Source of the DNA: Desulfuromonadales bacterium
GTDB taxonomy: Bacteria > Desulfobacterota > Desulfuromonadia > Desulfuromonadales > Syntrophotaleaceae
NCBI GenBank assembly: GCA_013619105.1
Contig: JABXKU010000028.1
Coordinates: 1-40,808, forward strand
Direction: 5' to 3'
DNA length: 40,808 nucleotides
A model generated the notes under the pieces. The model was not told the DNA's origin and ran no database searches. It saw only the letters and a program-made list of their open reading frames with translations. The translations under genes and the position numbers were made by a program. The first letter of the stretch is position 1. Each line of letters begins with the position of its first letter. Below are positions 7,429 to 15,828 of this stretch, one piece after another.

Positions 7429-8241
7429 TCAGCTAGCTCCCAATCCATCCCCCAGACGCACACGAAGCATCTCAGCTAAAGCACCAAACTCAACCAACGT
7501 CAAAGTCTCGGCGCGGCGACCACTGTCGATACCGATCTCCGTGAGCGCTTCGATCAGACCGTCGAATGCCAGCCCAGCCCCCTGCAAACTATTACGCAAA
7601 GTTTTGCGACGCTGGCCGAAAGCCCCCTTGACCACCTTACGAAAGAAACGCTCGTCGGTCACCGCCACTCTAGGCTTATCCAAGGCGTCGAAACACAGGA
7701 CTACCGAATGGACTTTAGGCGGCGGAAAGAAAGCTCCTGGAGCCACCCGTACCACCCGACGAACATCGAAATAATTCTGACAAAGTACAGATAGGATACC
7801 GTACTGCTTACTGTTGGGTTCAGCACAAAGCCGATCACCAACCTCCTGCTGAAACATCAGTACCAAACGGGAGAAGAGCTGGCGATTATCGAGAATCTTG
7901 AACAGGATCTGGCTGGAGATGTTATAGGGGAGATTGGCCACCAGCTTATAGGGCGGCTCAGTCAGCAGCTCGGCCCAATCAAGGCGCAGGGCGTCCCCTA
8001 TATGCACCTGCAGATTGCTCTCTGGACGGGCCTGAAACGAAGCCGCCAGGTCGCGGTCGAGTTCCATGACATGCATTTGGCCAACGGCGGGCAACAGGCG
8101 GTTCGTCAGAGCTCCAAGACCGGGACCGACCTCCAACAGGTTGTCCGAGGAATCTAGTTCAGCGGCCTCGATAATCCGATCCACTACCTGCTGGTCTTGG
8201 AGAAAGTTCTGGCCAAAACGTTTTTTTGGTCGATGCTGCAT
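7429..8241 (-). CDS. rsmA: 16S rRNA (adenine(1518)/adenine(1519)-N6)-dimethyltransferase
   Basis: RsmA (KsgA) dimethylates two adjacent adenines in helix 45 of 16S rRNA late in 30S assembly. The 270 residues show the N-terminal KKRFGQNFLQD motif, the SAM-binding EVGPGLGALTNRLL, GDALRLDW, the catalytic NLPYNISSQIL (the NLPY motif), and the C-terminal helical RRKTLRNSL. ATG at 8241 follows an AAAGGA ribosome binding site. It is downstream of the DUF2062 gene by 112 bp on the same strand, with the duplicated repeat block just past its stop. Confidence 0.97.
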   Translation of the reverse strand: MQHRPKKRFGQNFLQDQQVVDRIIEAAELDSSDNLLEVGPGLGALTNRLLPAVGQMHVMELDRDLAASFQARPESNLQVHIGDALRLDWAELLTEPPYKLVANLPYNISSQILFKILDNRQLFSRLVLMFQQEVGDRLCAEPNSKQYGILSVLCQNYFDVRRVVRVAPGAFFPPPKVHSVVLCFDALDKPRVAVTDERFFRKVVKGAFGQRRKTLRNSLQGAGLAFDGLIEALTEIGIDSGRRAETLTLVEFGALAEMLRVRLGDGLGAS

Positions 8242-8354
8242 GCTGTTTTCCTTTGACTGCCCGGCAAACTAACCACGGAGGGAACCCCTTGAAATAAGAA
8301 ATTCATAGGGCTTGTTTTTGTCTACCTTTTTACGCTGGGGCGTGATGAAAAATA

Positions 8355-8843
8355 TTAGAGTTTAGGCTTACGCGGCCGACGTGGCCACCGTGGAATCCGC
8401 AGATTTTTGAACAGAGGTACCGTCTGTAGCATGACCATATAGGCAATAATCGAGGCAACCAGACCATACAGCAGGCTGCCAGCCGACATGGGCAGCATGA
8501 CCTCCCAGCCGAGGCTCTTGAGAGCAGCGAAGGTCATTTCATGGGGCAACTGTGCGTGGTCCAGGCCAAGGAGTAGACGGCCCGACTCATACTCAAGTGC
8601 GTAGATAAAAGGAGCCGTTAACGGATTGGTGATCCAGACACCGACAGCGGCGGCAATTTTATTCTCTTGGAGGATCATGGCCAGAAAGATCGCTATGACC
8701 ATCTGAATGCCGAAGGTCGGAGTCATACCGATAAAGATGCCGAGGGCGAAGCCCTTGGCAATATCGTTGGGCTCGGCGCGTAATCGCACCAGGCGCAACA
8801 TATTCAACTTCAACTGCCGCATCAAAGACCAACGTCGATACAT
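8355..8843 (-). CDS. DUF2062 domain membrane protein
   Basis: Starting at the ATG at 8843, the protein has 162 residues. It opens with a basic segment (MYRRWSLMRQLKLNMLRLVRLR), followed by the DUF2062 core: GFALGIFIGMTPTFGIQMVIA (membrane segment), GVWITNPLTAPFIY, and a final hydrophobic stretch near LLYGLVASIIAYMVML. The tail is proline- and arginine-rich (RIPRWPRRPRKPKL). An upstream frame extends into tsaD, but the ATG at 8843 has a GGAG ribosome binding site four bases away and begins where the family does, 16 bp after the tsaD stop. Function of the family is unknown; it is found near lipid or envelope genes in other genomes. Here it is likely co-transcribed with tsaD. Confidence 0.85.
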   Translation of the reverse strand: MYRRWSLMRQLKLNMLRLVRLRAEPNDIAKGFALGIFIGMTPTFGIQMVIAIFLAMILQENKIAAAVGVWITNPLTAPFIYALEYESGRLLLGLDHAQLPHEMTFAALKSLGWEVMLPMSAGSLLYGLVASIIAYMVMLQTVPLFKNLRIPRWPRRPRKPKL

Positions 8844-8859
8844 GCCGCTCCACACTCCG

Positions 8860-9882
8860 TCAGTCCTGGGTTGCACCAACTTGATCAAGGGGCCAATTAG
8901 TGCGGGCATTCAGATCAAGGCCAGCACAAAGGCCCTGCTCCAGATAGGCGTTGCCAGCGACCCCGAGCATAGCAGCGTTATCTTGACACAAGACCGGGGA
9001 TGGAAAAAACACCTGCCGTCCTTGATCGGCGGCCATGGCGGCCATCTGAAGACGAAGCCCCTTGTTGCAAGCCACACCACCAGCCACCACGATACGTTGC
9101 AGATCGAACTGACGAGCCGCCCGTAAAGTCTTTTTACACAGCACCTCAACCACCGCCTGCTGAAAGCTAGCGGCCACATCTTTTAACTGTTGACCTTCAA
9201 TAGGGCCGCTCTGTGCTTTGACATGGTATAGAACAGCAGTCTTAATGCCGCTAAAGCTAAAGTCAAAATTATCCTTGTGCAACATGGGCCGCGGAAAATT
9301 GATGGCCTTGGCATCACCCTCAGTAGCCAGTCGGTCGATAACCGCCCCCCCGGGATAACCAAGGCCGAGCAGCTTGGCCACCTTATCAAAGGCTTCGCCG
9401 GCAGCGTCATCGAGGGTACGGCCAAGGATGCGGTAACTACCGATGCCATCGACTTGGTAAAGATGGCTATGGCCTCCTGATACGGCCAGGGCCAGATAGG
9501 GAAACGCGATCTCCTGCTCCAGCAGGGGGGCCAGGATATGCCCTTCCATATGGTGCACCCCGACCAGGGGCACCTGAAGAGCAAAGGCCAGCGCTTTAGC
9601 TGCTGCCAGGCCTACCAGCAGGGCACCAACCAGTCCGGGCCCGCGGGTTACGGCAACCCCCTCGATATCAGCCAGGGTCACCCCGGCCTTCTCAAGGGCC
9701 TCTTCGATTACCACCGAGATGGCCTGCATATGCTTGCGCGAGGCGAGTTCGGGAACCACTCCCCCGTAAAGGGCATGGACATCGACCTGAGAGGCGACGA
9801 TATTGGAGAGGACCTGCCGTCCATCGCGGATTACTGCCGCTGAGGTTTCATCGCAGGACGATTCAATTGTGAGAACCAGCAT
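8860..9882 (-). CDS. tsaD: tRNA N6-adenosine threonylcarbamoyltransferase TsaD
   Basis: TsaD transfers threonylcarbamoyl from TC-AMP to A37 of ANN-decoding tRNAs, working with TsaB and TsaE. The 340 residues have the ASKHA-fold signature IESSCDETSAAVI, the metal-binding HHMEGH (HxxxH), AVSGGHSHLY, LDDAAGEAFDKVAKLLGLGYPGG, FSFSGIKTAV and VAGGVACNKGLR. Length and order are those of a complete protein. The ATG at 9882 has no strong ribosome binding site. This enzyme makes the substrate that MtaB (gene at 15829-17118) then methylthiolates, so two consecutive steps of the same A37 modification are in this window. Confidence 0.97.
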   Translation of the reverse strand: MLVLTIESSCDETSAAVIRDGRQVLSNIVASQVDVHALYGGVVPELASRKHMQAISVVIEEALEKAGVTLADIEGVAVTRGPGLVGALLVGLAAAKALAFALQVPLVGVHHMEGHILAPLLEQEIAFPYLALAVSGGHSHLYQVDGIGSYRILGRTLDDAAGEAFDKVAKLLGLGYPGGAVIDRLATEGDAKAINFPRPMLHKDNFDFSFSGIKTAVLYHVKAQSGPIEGQQLKDVAASFQQAVVEVLCKKTLRAARQFDLQRIVVAGGVACNKGLRLQMAAMAADQGRQVFFPSPVLCQDNAAMLGVAGNAYLEQGLCAGLDLNARTNWPLDQVGATQD

Positions 9883-9952
9883 GATCTATATCGTTCAGGA
9901 TAAAGTAAATGAGCCGTTAAATAACAAAAAGAGCGTTACGGTAACACAACCA

Positions 9953-11269
9953 TTACAACAGGTTGGCCGCCAGCTCTGCCAGCGGTGATCGCTCGCCCTT
10001 TGTGAGGGTAACATGGGCGGCGATATCCTGTCCTTTAATTTTTTCTACCGTATAGGTCAGGCCGTTGCTCGACGAATCAACATAGGGATTGTCGATCTGA
10101 TAGGGATCGCCGGTCAAAACGACCTTGGTCCCCTCCCCGGCCCGGGTAATGATGGTCTTGATTTCATGGGGAGTGAGATTCTGCGCCTCATCAACGATCA
10201 TATATTGCTTGGGAATGGAGCGGCCGCGAATATAGGTCAGCGGCTCGATCTCCAACAGTCCCATGTCGACCAGTTCTCGGTAGCCTCGTTTTCGCTTGCC
10301 CTGCTCGTCCACCATACCGAGCATCAGATCGACATTATCGAAGATCGGCTGCATCCAAGGCGCCAGCTTTTCCTCAACGTCACCAGGCAGAAAGCCGAGA
10401 TCCCGTCCCATGGGGAAGACCGGCCGGGAAACCAGCAAGCGACTATAGGCCTCCTCGTCGGAAACCTTATACAAACCTGCAGCAATAGCCAGCAGGGTCT
10501 TACCGGTACCGGCCTTGCCGACCAGGGTTACCAGCTGAATATCGTCGTTAAGCAGCATATCGATAGCGAACTGCTGCTCCCGATTGCGCGGATGGATGCC
10601 CCAGAGTCCGTCCTTGGGCACCCGAAGCAGCGGCACCACCCGCTCTAGGGTGGCCTGGTAACGACCGATGGCGGTGTGGGCAGGGTTGCCAGCCTCAACC
10701 AGGGTGACACACTGATTGGGTAAAAGGTCGGCGACAAGGTCGAGATAGCCCTGCCCGTAAAAACGGTCGACCTCGCTCCTGGCGACCTCAATCTCAGCGG
10801 CCCCGGAATAAAGTTCTTCGATAGAGACCTTGTCCGATTCGTAATCCTGGGCAACAAGACCGACCGCATCGGCCTTGATCCGCAGGTTGGTGTCCTTAGT
10901 GACGAACACCACCGGGCACTGGCACTCGGCCTTCATCTGCAATGCTACCGCTAGAATCCGATTATCGGCCTTGTCGGTCTGCAGTTCGGGCGGCAGCCTG
11001 TTAAAGGCCTCGGCGGTGAACAAAACGACCTTAAGAATTCCACCGCTTTCCAGGGGCACACCTTCTGTGAGATGACCCTGCTGGCGAAAGGAGTCCAGCT
11101 GCCGGGAAAGCTGCCGGGCGTTGCGGCCGATCTCGCTTTGATCTTTTTTAAAGGTGTCGATTTCTTCGATAACAGTGATGGGTACGACGACATCGTTTTC
11201 TTCAAAACGCAGCATCGCCAGGGGATCGTGGAGAAAGACGTTGGTGTCAAGAATATAGACTTTTTTCAT
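9953..11269 (-). CDS. PIN domain-PhoH family ATPase
   Basis: A 438-residue fusion. The N-terminal PIN nuclease domain (about 1-145) has acidic metal-site candidates in ILDTNVFLHD (Asp8), DNRILAVAL (Asp102) and TKDTNLR (Asp126). The C-terminal PhoH ATPase (about 225-438) has Walker A GKAGTGKT at 251-258, Walker B MIVDEAQN, TGDPYQID, and a final RSPLAELAANLL. Related PIN-PhoH proteins act as RNA helicase/ribonucleases, some within toxin-antitoxin loci, but here no antitoxin-like small gene lies upstream. ATG at 11269 follows AAAGGA. It is 70 bp upstream of tsaD on the same strand. I take it as a housekeeping RNA-processing protein; the substrate is unknown. Confidence 0.93.
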   Translation of the reverse strand: MKKVYILDTNVFLHDPLAMLRFEENDVVVPITVIEEIDTFKKDQSEIGRNARQLSRQLDSFRQQGHLTEGVPLESGGILKVVLFTAEAFNRLPPELQTDKADNRILAVALQMKAECQCPVVFVTKDTNLRIKADAVGLVAQDYESDKVSIEELYSGAAEIEVARSEVDRFYGQGYLDLVADLLPNQCVTLVEAGNPAHTAIGRYQATLERVVPLLRVPKDGLWGIHPRNREQQFAIDMLLNDDIQLVTLVGKAGTGKTLLAIAAGLYKVSDEEAYSRLLVSRPVFPMGRDLGFLPGDVEEKLAPWMQPIFDNVDLMLGMVDEQGKRKRGYRELVDMGLLEIEPLTYIRGRSIPKQYMIVDEAQNLTPHEIKTIITRAGEGTKVVLTGDPYQIDNPYVDSSSNGLTYTVEKIKGQDIAAHVTLTKGERSPLAELAANLL

Positions 11270-11497
11270 GACGTCCTTTCGTAAGCCTGTCGTTAACTCA
11301 CCAGTATTTTAACGGATGAAAACTAACACTGCCGTCGGTCCTTTGGCAACCGCCTTTTGCGCTTTACAGGGCGACGTTAAGCCCCACGGGTAAACCTTAT
11401 TTAAATATTAGCTCAAATAACCTTTCAGGGTAAACTCAAGAAGCTGCAGAGATCGAAAGGTAGCTCCTTTTTGTAGAAAAAATGGCGCCCTTGCATC
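11270..11497. other. Divergent intergenic region, phoH side
   Basis: This is the phoH half of a 340-bp divergent gap. It contains the phoH ribosome binding site and several small inverted repeats, including CCTTTC (near 11431) with GAAAGG (near 11454) enclosing about 20 bases. I compared it by eye on both strands with cobalamin, glycine and cyclic-dinucleotide riboswitch consensus elements and found no convincing match. No small gene was seen. Confidence 0.45.
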
Positions 11498-11527
11498 TTG
11501 ACAAAACTCAACATATTGTGGTTTAAA
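11498..11527 (+). promoter_or_regulatory. Probable sigma-70 promoter of nrdJ
   Basis: A perfect -35 box TTGACA (11498-11503) is followed, after 18 bp, by the -10-like TTTAAA (11522-11527). The first NrdR-like box lies in the spacer. A transcript starting near 11534 would have a leader of about 75 nt before the nrdJ start codon. The assignment is by consensus only. Confidence 0.55.
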
Positions 11528-11553
11528 TCATCAACCACCACAGCATATTGAAA
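11506..11553 (+). promoter_or_regulatory. Tandem NrdR-box-like operators
   Basis: Two sites share ATATTG at 11513-11518 and 11545-11550, exactly 32 bp apart. Against the published NrdR consensus (acaCwAtATaTwGtgt), the first 16-mer (11506-11521) agrees at 13 positions and the second (11538-11553) at about 10. A separation of about three helical turns between two boxes is the known NrdR arrangement, and the first box overlaps the putative nrdJ promoter spacer. I infer ATP/dATP-responsive repression of nrdJ by NrdR; the nrdR gene is not in the window. Confidence 0.65.
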
Positions 11554-11609
11554 CTTCAACCTTTTATGACCGGCCTCGGCGCCGATCATCTTCAGCCGGA
11601 GAAAAAAGC

Positions 11610-13844
11610 ATGAGCAACAGCACCCCCAGCGAACCTCAACTGTCCAACAATGCCCTGACTGTTCTCGAGCGCCGCTACCTTAAACGCAACGAGCAGGGCC
11701 AGGTCCTGGAGCAACCGGCTGACATGTTCCGCCGGGTGGCCCATGCGGTTGCCGCCGCCGAAGATCTATTCGACCAAGGCGAAAATTCAGCCGCCCTCGA
11801 AGAGGAATTCTACCGGCTGCTGACCTCTGTTGAGTTTCTTGCCAATTCGCCGACCCTGATGAATGCCGGCCGGGAAATCGGTCAGCTGTCAGCCTGCTTT
11901 GTACTACCCGTGGAAGATTCCATGGAGAGCATCTTTGAGGCCATTAAAAACACCGCCCTGATTCACAAGAGCGGCGGCGGCACCGGCTTTTCCTTTACGC
12001 GAATACGGCCGGTCAACGATGTGGTGCTGTCCACCAAGGGGGTCTCTTCCGGCCCCATCTCTTTTATGAAGGTGTTTGATGCAGCCACCGAAACCATCAA
12101 GCAAGGCGGCACCCGCCGCGGAGCCAACATGGGCATCCTGCGCATCGACCATCCCGACATCATGGACTTCATCATGGCGAAGGGAGACCAGACGGTATTG
12201 ACCAATTTCAATCTCTCCGTCGGCCTGACCGAAGCCTTTATGGAAGCGGTGGAAACCGGCGGCAGCTACGATATCATCAACCCGCGGGATGGTAAGGTGA
12301 TTAAACAAAAGGACGCCCGCAAGGTCTTTGAGAGAATCGTCGAAATGGCCTGGACCAACGGCGAGCCGGGCATGGTATTTCTCGATCGCCTTAATCGCGA
12401 CAACCCTACCCCCCACGTGGGAGAATTCGAGGCCACCAACCCCTGTGGCGAGCAACCGCTGCTCCCTTACGAATCCTGTAACCTCGGTTCTATCAACCTG
12501 GCCCGCATGGTCACTGCCGATGGTCAAGTGGATTGGGACAAACTGCGTCATACCGTAAAGCTGGCCACACGCTTTCTCGATAACGTGATCGAAATCAACA
12601 AGTATCCCCTGGAACAGATTCGCGAAATGACCCGTTCCAATCGCAAGATCGGCCTCGGAATCATGGGTTGGGCAGACATGCTGGTACTGTTGAAACTTGC
12701 TTACAGCGACAGCGAAGCGGTGGAACTAGCCGAACAACTGATGGGCTTCATCACCCAGGAATCCCGCGAAGCTTCTCGCAAGTTGGCCAAAGAAAGGGGT
12801 TCCTTTCCTAATTTTGTCGGCAGCAGCTACGACCTGGCTGGCGAAAAGGCTCTGCGTAACGCTACCTGTACCACCATCGCACCGACGGGCACCATCTCTA
12901 TCATTGCCAACTCTTCAAGCGGCATCGAGCCGATCTTTGCCGTCTCCTATGTGCGGCAGGTTCTCGACAATGACGTGCTGGTGGAGGTTCACCCCCTCTT
13001 CGAAAAGATCGCTAAGGAGCGGGGCTTCTATTCGGCGGAACTGATGAAGGATATTGCCGAACACGGTACCATTCAGGATTTCGAGCAGATTCCGGCGGAT
13101 GTGCGGCGAGTTTTCGTGACCGCCCATGATATTACCCCTGAGGATCATATCCGCATGCAGGCGGCCTTTCAGAAGCACACCGACAATGCCGTCTCCAAGA
13201 CGGTCAACTTTCCGCACGACGCCACCCGCGACCAGGTGGCCGAGGTCTACCTGATGGCTTACCAACAGGGCTGCAAGGGGGTGACCATCTACCGCGACGG
13301 ATCAAGGGACATGCAGGTGCTGTCGGTGGCCAAGAGCAGCGAGCCGACCGAGAAACAGGTCGTGCCGACCGAATCCGGGAAAAGCGGTCGTAAACGGGAA
13401 CGGCCACGGGCCTTGACCGGCTCCACCTACCAGATGGAAACGGGCTGCGGTCCCCTGTATGTCACCATCAACCGAGACGACAGCGGCCTGTTTGAGCTCT
13501 TTACCACCATGGGTAAAGCCGGCGGCTGTGCTGCCAGCCAGTGTGAAGCGATTGGTCGCCTGGTCTCTCTGGCTTGGCGCAGCGGCGGCCAAGCCCGTCA
13601 GACCGTCAAGCAGCTGATCGGCATCACCTGTCATAAACCGGCAGGCTTCGGTCCCAACCGGGTGACCTCCTGCGCTGATGCGGTGGCCAAGGCCATTCAG
13701 ATGCACATGCTCAGCGAAACCGATGAAGAATCACAGGTCTCCTACAACGCCAATAGCGGCGCTTGCCCTGATTGTGGTGGCCCTGTCGAGCACGAAGGCG
13801 GCTGTTGCGTCTGCCATTCTTGCGGCTATTCAGAGTGTGCCTAA
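11610..13844 (+). CDS. nrdJ: Adenosylcobalamin-dependent (class II) ribonucleotide reductase
   Basis: NrdJ reduces ribonucleotides to deoxyribonucleotides using adenosylcobalamin to generate the active-site thiyl radical, without needing oxygen. In 744 residues one sees the substrate-binding SPTLMNAG (80-87), Cys96 in LSACF, NPCGE (277-281, with radical Cys279 and Glu281), Cys290 in ESCNLGSIN (partner of Cys96), and [10 protein letters not shown]. The C-terminal end, CPDCGG...[12 protein letters not shown], is a cysteine-rich tail with two CxxC pairs, as found in this subfamily and probably zinc-binding. Residues about 570-600 form a charged linker. ATG at 11610 follows a GGAG-containing ribosome binding site. 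It is the only reductase gene in the window and is followed after 4 bp by a YcgN-type gene. Two NrdR-like boxes upstream suggest dNTP-responsive control. Confidence 0.96.
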   Translation: MSNSTPSEPQLSNNALTVLERRYLKRNEQGQVLEQPADMFRRVAHAVAAAEDLFDQGENSAALEEEFYRLLTSVEFLANSPTLMNAGREIGQLSACFVLPVEDSMESIFEAIKNTALIHKSGGGTGFSFTRIRPVNDVVLSTKGVSSGPISFMKVFDAATETIKQGGTRRGANMGILRIDHPDIMDFIMAKGDQTVLTNFNLSVGLTEAFMEAVETGGSYDIINPRDGKVIKQKDARKVFERIVEMAWTNGEPGMVFLDRLNRDNPTPHVGEFEATNPCGEQPLLPYESCNLGSINLARMVTADGQVDWDKLRHTVKLATRFLDNVIEINKYPLEQIREMTRSNRKIGLGIMGWADMLVLLKLAYSDSEAVELAEQLMGFITQESREASRKLAKERGSFPNFVGSSYDLAGEKALRNATCTTIAPTGTISIIANSSSGIEPIFAVSYVRQVLDNDVLVEVHPLFEKIAKERGFYSAELMKDIAEHGTIQDFEQIPADVRRVFVTAHDITPEDHIRMQAAFQKHTDNAVSKTVNFPHDATRDQVAEVYLMAYQQGCKGVTIYRDGSRDMQVLSVAKSSEPTEKQVVPTESGKSGRKRERPRALTGSTYQMETGCGPLYVTINRDDSGLFELFTTMGKAGGCAASQCEAIGRLVSLAWRSGGQARQTVKQLIGITCHKPAGFGPNRVTSCADAVAKAIQMHMLSETDEESQVSYNANSGACPDCGGPVEHEGGCCVCHSCGYSECA

Positions 13845-13848
13845 GACC

Positions 13849-14109
13849 ATGGACGACTGGGAAGCTCTCTGCAAACAATGCGGACTGTGTTGCTTCGAAA
13901 AGTGGATCGATCACAACGGCCGGGTGCATACGACCCCGATCCCCTGTCGCTACCTGGACATTGTGAACCGCACCTGCAAGGTTTATCACAAACGCTTTTC
14001 CGTTGATGAAGGTTGCGTCAAGCTGACCCCCGAGGTGGTGCGCTCGGTCAACTGGCTACCGGAGGAATGTGCCTACGTAGCATACGTGGATAAATGCGAC
14101 CCCGAGTGA
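13849..14109 (+). CDS. YcgN/YkgJ-type cysteine-cluster protein
   Basis: An 86-residue protein starting at the ATG at 13849, 4 bp after the nrdJ stop. It contains CKQCGLCCFEKW at the N-terminus, then IPCRYLD, CKVYHKRF and EGCVKLTPE, giving the spaced cysteines of the UPF0260 (YcgN) family, related to the YkgJ Fe-S/zinc-cluster proteins. The family is usually about 140-150 residues; this version is short, and C-terminal parts seen in E. coli YcgN are reduced. Its metal and function are not established. The tight spacing with nrdJ and with the MFS gene downstream (4 bp) points to one transcript. A metal-binding role near a reductase with a cysteine-rich tail is possible but unproven. Confidence 0.82.
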   Translation: MDDWEALCKQCGLCCFEKWIDHNGRVHTTPIPCRYLDIVNRTCKVYHKRFSVDEGCVKLTPEVVRSVNWLPEECAYVAYVDKCDPE

Positions 14110-14113
14110 GGCG

Positions 14114-15445
14114 ATGAAACCAACCGGGCAACCGACAACGGATGCAACGACACCAAAACTGCGCCAGGCCCGCTTTGCCTGGTGCATGTACGATTGGGCC
14201 AATTCGGCCTTTGCTACTGTAGTCCTGGCAGCGGTGCTGCCGGTCTATTTTGCCGCCCTGGTGCCGGCCGGCGGCGGCACCCTGTGCCTGTTCGGGCATT
14301 GCCTTACGCTGCCAGCCACGGCCCTGTGGAGCTATGCGGTCACCTGCTCGATGCTCTTAGTGGCGGTGACCGCTCCCTGGCTCGGCGCCCATGCCGACCG
14401 CTACGGCACTCGGCGGCGCTGGCTGATCATCTGCTGCCTGACCGGTTCCGCCGCTACCTGCCTGCTGGTCATGGCCGGACCGGGCCGCTACCTGCTGGCG
14501 GCTGTTCTGTTTGTGCTGGCCAACGCCTGCTTCGCCGCCGGCAATATCTTCTATAACGCCTTCCTGCCCATGCTCTCTAAGGGGGCGGAGATGGACCGCC
14601 TATCGGCCCGAGGCTTCGCCTTCGGCTATCTGGGCGGCGGCCTAGCCCTGCTGCTGGTCTTCCTTCTCATCAGCCAGCCAGCATTCTTCGGTCTGGCCGA
14701 TGGCGCCTTCGCCAGCCGGGTCGGTTTTCTACTGACCGGCCTCTGGTGGGCGCTCTTTGCCCTGCCCGCCTTTCGTCACCTGCGGGAAGAACAGCGACCC
14801 GCGGCCGAGACCTTACCCTTAGGTGGCTGGCGCGGCTATCTGCGCACCTTTAGAAAAATCACTGCCACTCCCGATCTGCTGCGCTTTCTATTAGCCTTTC
14901 TCTGCTATAACGATGGCATTCAAACCATTATCGTAGTCGCAGCCATCTTCGCCCGCGAAGAATTGGCTATCAGCCAGACCAGCATTCTCGGCTGTTTTTT
15001 AATGATTCAATTCGTTGCCATGCCCGGCGCCCTGCTCTTCGGCCGCCTGGCTGGCCGCTACGGCAGCAAACGGGCCCTGCTGACCAGCCTGCTGCTGTTT
15101 ATTATCGTCACTGTTTACGCCTACCATATGGAACAGGCTTGGCAGTTCTGGTTACTCGGTCTGCTAGTAGCCCTAATTCTCGGCGGCAGCCAGGCGATCA
15201 GTCGCTCTTTCTATGGCGCCCTCATTCCCCCCGGACACAATGCCGAATTCTATGCCTTCTACGCCATCAGCGGAAAATGCGCCTCGGTGCTGGGCCCCTT
15301 ATCCTTTGCTCTGCTCATCCAACTGACAGGGTCCAACCGCTCCGCCATCCTCGGCTTGGCCGTTTTTTTCATCCTGGGCATTGGGCTGTTACTCACCGTC
15401 AATGAACAGCGCGGACGGCAGGCGGCCCAACTCGGCGAGCCATGA
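14114..15445 (+). CDS. MFS transporter of the UMF1 (Atg22-like) type
   Basis: A 443-residue integral membrane protein with about twelve hydrophobic segments. The opening RFAWCMYDWANSAFATVV is the signature of the UMF1 family, related to yeast vacuolar Atg22 amino acid effluxers; bacterial members lack assigned substrates. Other features are HADRYGTRRRWL after the second segment (the MFS loop 2-3 motif), NIFYNAFLPMLS, and FGRLAGRYGSKRAL in the second half. The start ATG at 14114 has a GAGG ribosome binding site inside the end of the previous gene (TGAGGCGATG). It is third in the nrdJ transcript. The codon use is GC-rich like its neighbours, so no transfer is suggested. Confidence 0.9.
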   Translation: MKPTGQPTTDATTPKLRQARFAWCMYDWANSAFATVVLAAVLPVYFAALVPAGGGTLCLFGHCLTLPATALWSYAVTCSMLLVAVTAPWLGAHADRYGTRRRWLIICCLTGSAATCLLVMAGPGRYLLAAVLFVLANACFAAGNIFYNAFLPMLSKGAEMDRLSARGFAFGYLGGGLALLLVFLLISQPAFFGLADGAFASRVGFLLTGLWWALFALPAFRHLREEQRPAAETLPLGGWRGYLRTFRKITATPDLLRFLLAFLCYNDGIQTIIVVAAIFAREELAISQTSILGCFLMIQFVAMPGALLFGRLAGRYGSKRALLTSLLLFIIVTVYAYHMEQAWQFWLLGLLVALILGGSQAISRSFYGALIPPGHNAEFYAFYAISGKCASVLGPLSFALLIQLTGSNRSAILGLAVFFILGIGLLLTVNEQRGRQAAQLGEP

Positions 15446-15493
15446 AATCATCCCTTTGTCGATATTATTTGGTATACGGGAAAAAGGACATTT

Positions 15494-15523
15494 TAACCTG
15501 GACATTTCTGACCGCCCAGGTTA
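15494..15523 (+). terminator. Weak terminator-like hairpin after the nrdJ operon
   Basis: An 8-bp perfect stem TAACCTGG/CCAGGTTA (15494-15501 and 15516-15523) with a 14-base loop is followed by TATTT and then a run of As. It lies 48 bp after the MFS stop. The short stem and broken T-run make termination only partial if it occurs. Confidence 0.4.
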
Positions 15524-15594
15524 TATTTAAAAAAAAATATAGCCCAGAAACACGGGAAACTATCATGAAACCCAGCAACCATAAGGAGACAAAA

Positions 15595-15708
15595 ATGAGC
15601 AAGAAGTGGCAATGTACCGTTTGTGGTCTGACCGAGCAGGGCGTAGTGCCTCCCAAGACCTGTTCCAAGTGTGGCGTAAAATCCGATAAATTTATCAAAA
15701 TCAAATAA
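15595..15708 (+). CDS. Rubredoxin-like minimal protein, 37 residues
   Basis: A very small gene with an excellent AAGGAG ribosome binding site six bases before the ATG at 15595. The protein MSKKWQCTVCGL...KTCSKCGVKSDKFIKIK has two CxxC knuckles about 18 residues apart, like the C-terminal rubredoxin-type domain of rubrerythrin (WxC..CG ... C..CG..F). Such a domain holds one iron and transfers electrons in peroxide or superoxide detoxification. It lacks the residues of a full 50-55 residue rubredoxin. It is followed by a strong terminator. An in-frame start further upstream (15442) would add a non-homologous leader without a ribosome binding site, so the short form is preferred. Metal content is inferred only. 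Confidence 0.85.
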   Translation: MSKKWQCTVCGLTEQGVVPPKTCSKCGVKSDKFIKIK

Positions 15709-15737
15709 CGTTGTTGATCAAACAATAGCTTAAACAA

Positions 15738-15766
15738 CAAAAGGGCCCCACTTCGGGGCCCTTTTG
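15738..15766. terminator. Strong bidirectional terminator between convergent genes
   Basis: A perfect 12-bp stem CAAAAGGGCCCC/GGGGCCCTTTTG (15738-15749 and 15755-15766) with a 5-base loop, flanked by A-run and T-run. It follows the rubredoxin-like gene on the plus strand by 29 bp and lies 62 bp past the mtaB stop on the minus strand, so it can end both convergent transcripts. A second small hairpin (ACCGGC/GCCGGT, about 15784-15799) lies on the mtaB side. Confidence 0.88.
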
Positions 15767-15828
15767 TCGTCTAATAATCAGGTTACCGGCTCCTGCCGGT
15801 TTTCTAATTGCCCCTAGGTACTTGTCGC

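Noticed and set aside
6260-7436. Several open frames of 60-111 codons on both strands between panB and rsmA
   Set aside because: They run through the duplicated GC-rich repeat, have no ribosome binding sites, and their similarity between copies is explained by the DNA repeat itself.
10013-10648. 211-codon plus-strand frame opposite phoH
   Set aside because: It is antisense to a clearly conserved PIN-PhoH gene, with no start signals and no recognisable protein features.
9953-11269. PIN-PhoH gene as a toxin of a toxin-antitoxin module
   Set aside because: No small antitoxin-like gene precedes it; the neighbours are housekeeping genes and the divergent nrdJ.
11320-11460. Possible riboswitch (cobalamin, glycine or cyclic-dinucleotide) upstream of nrdJ or phoH
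   Set aside because: Short look-alike strings occur on both strands, but no complete consensus core could be assembled; B12 riboswitches are also expected on B12-independent reductases rather than nrdJ.
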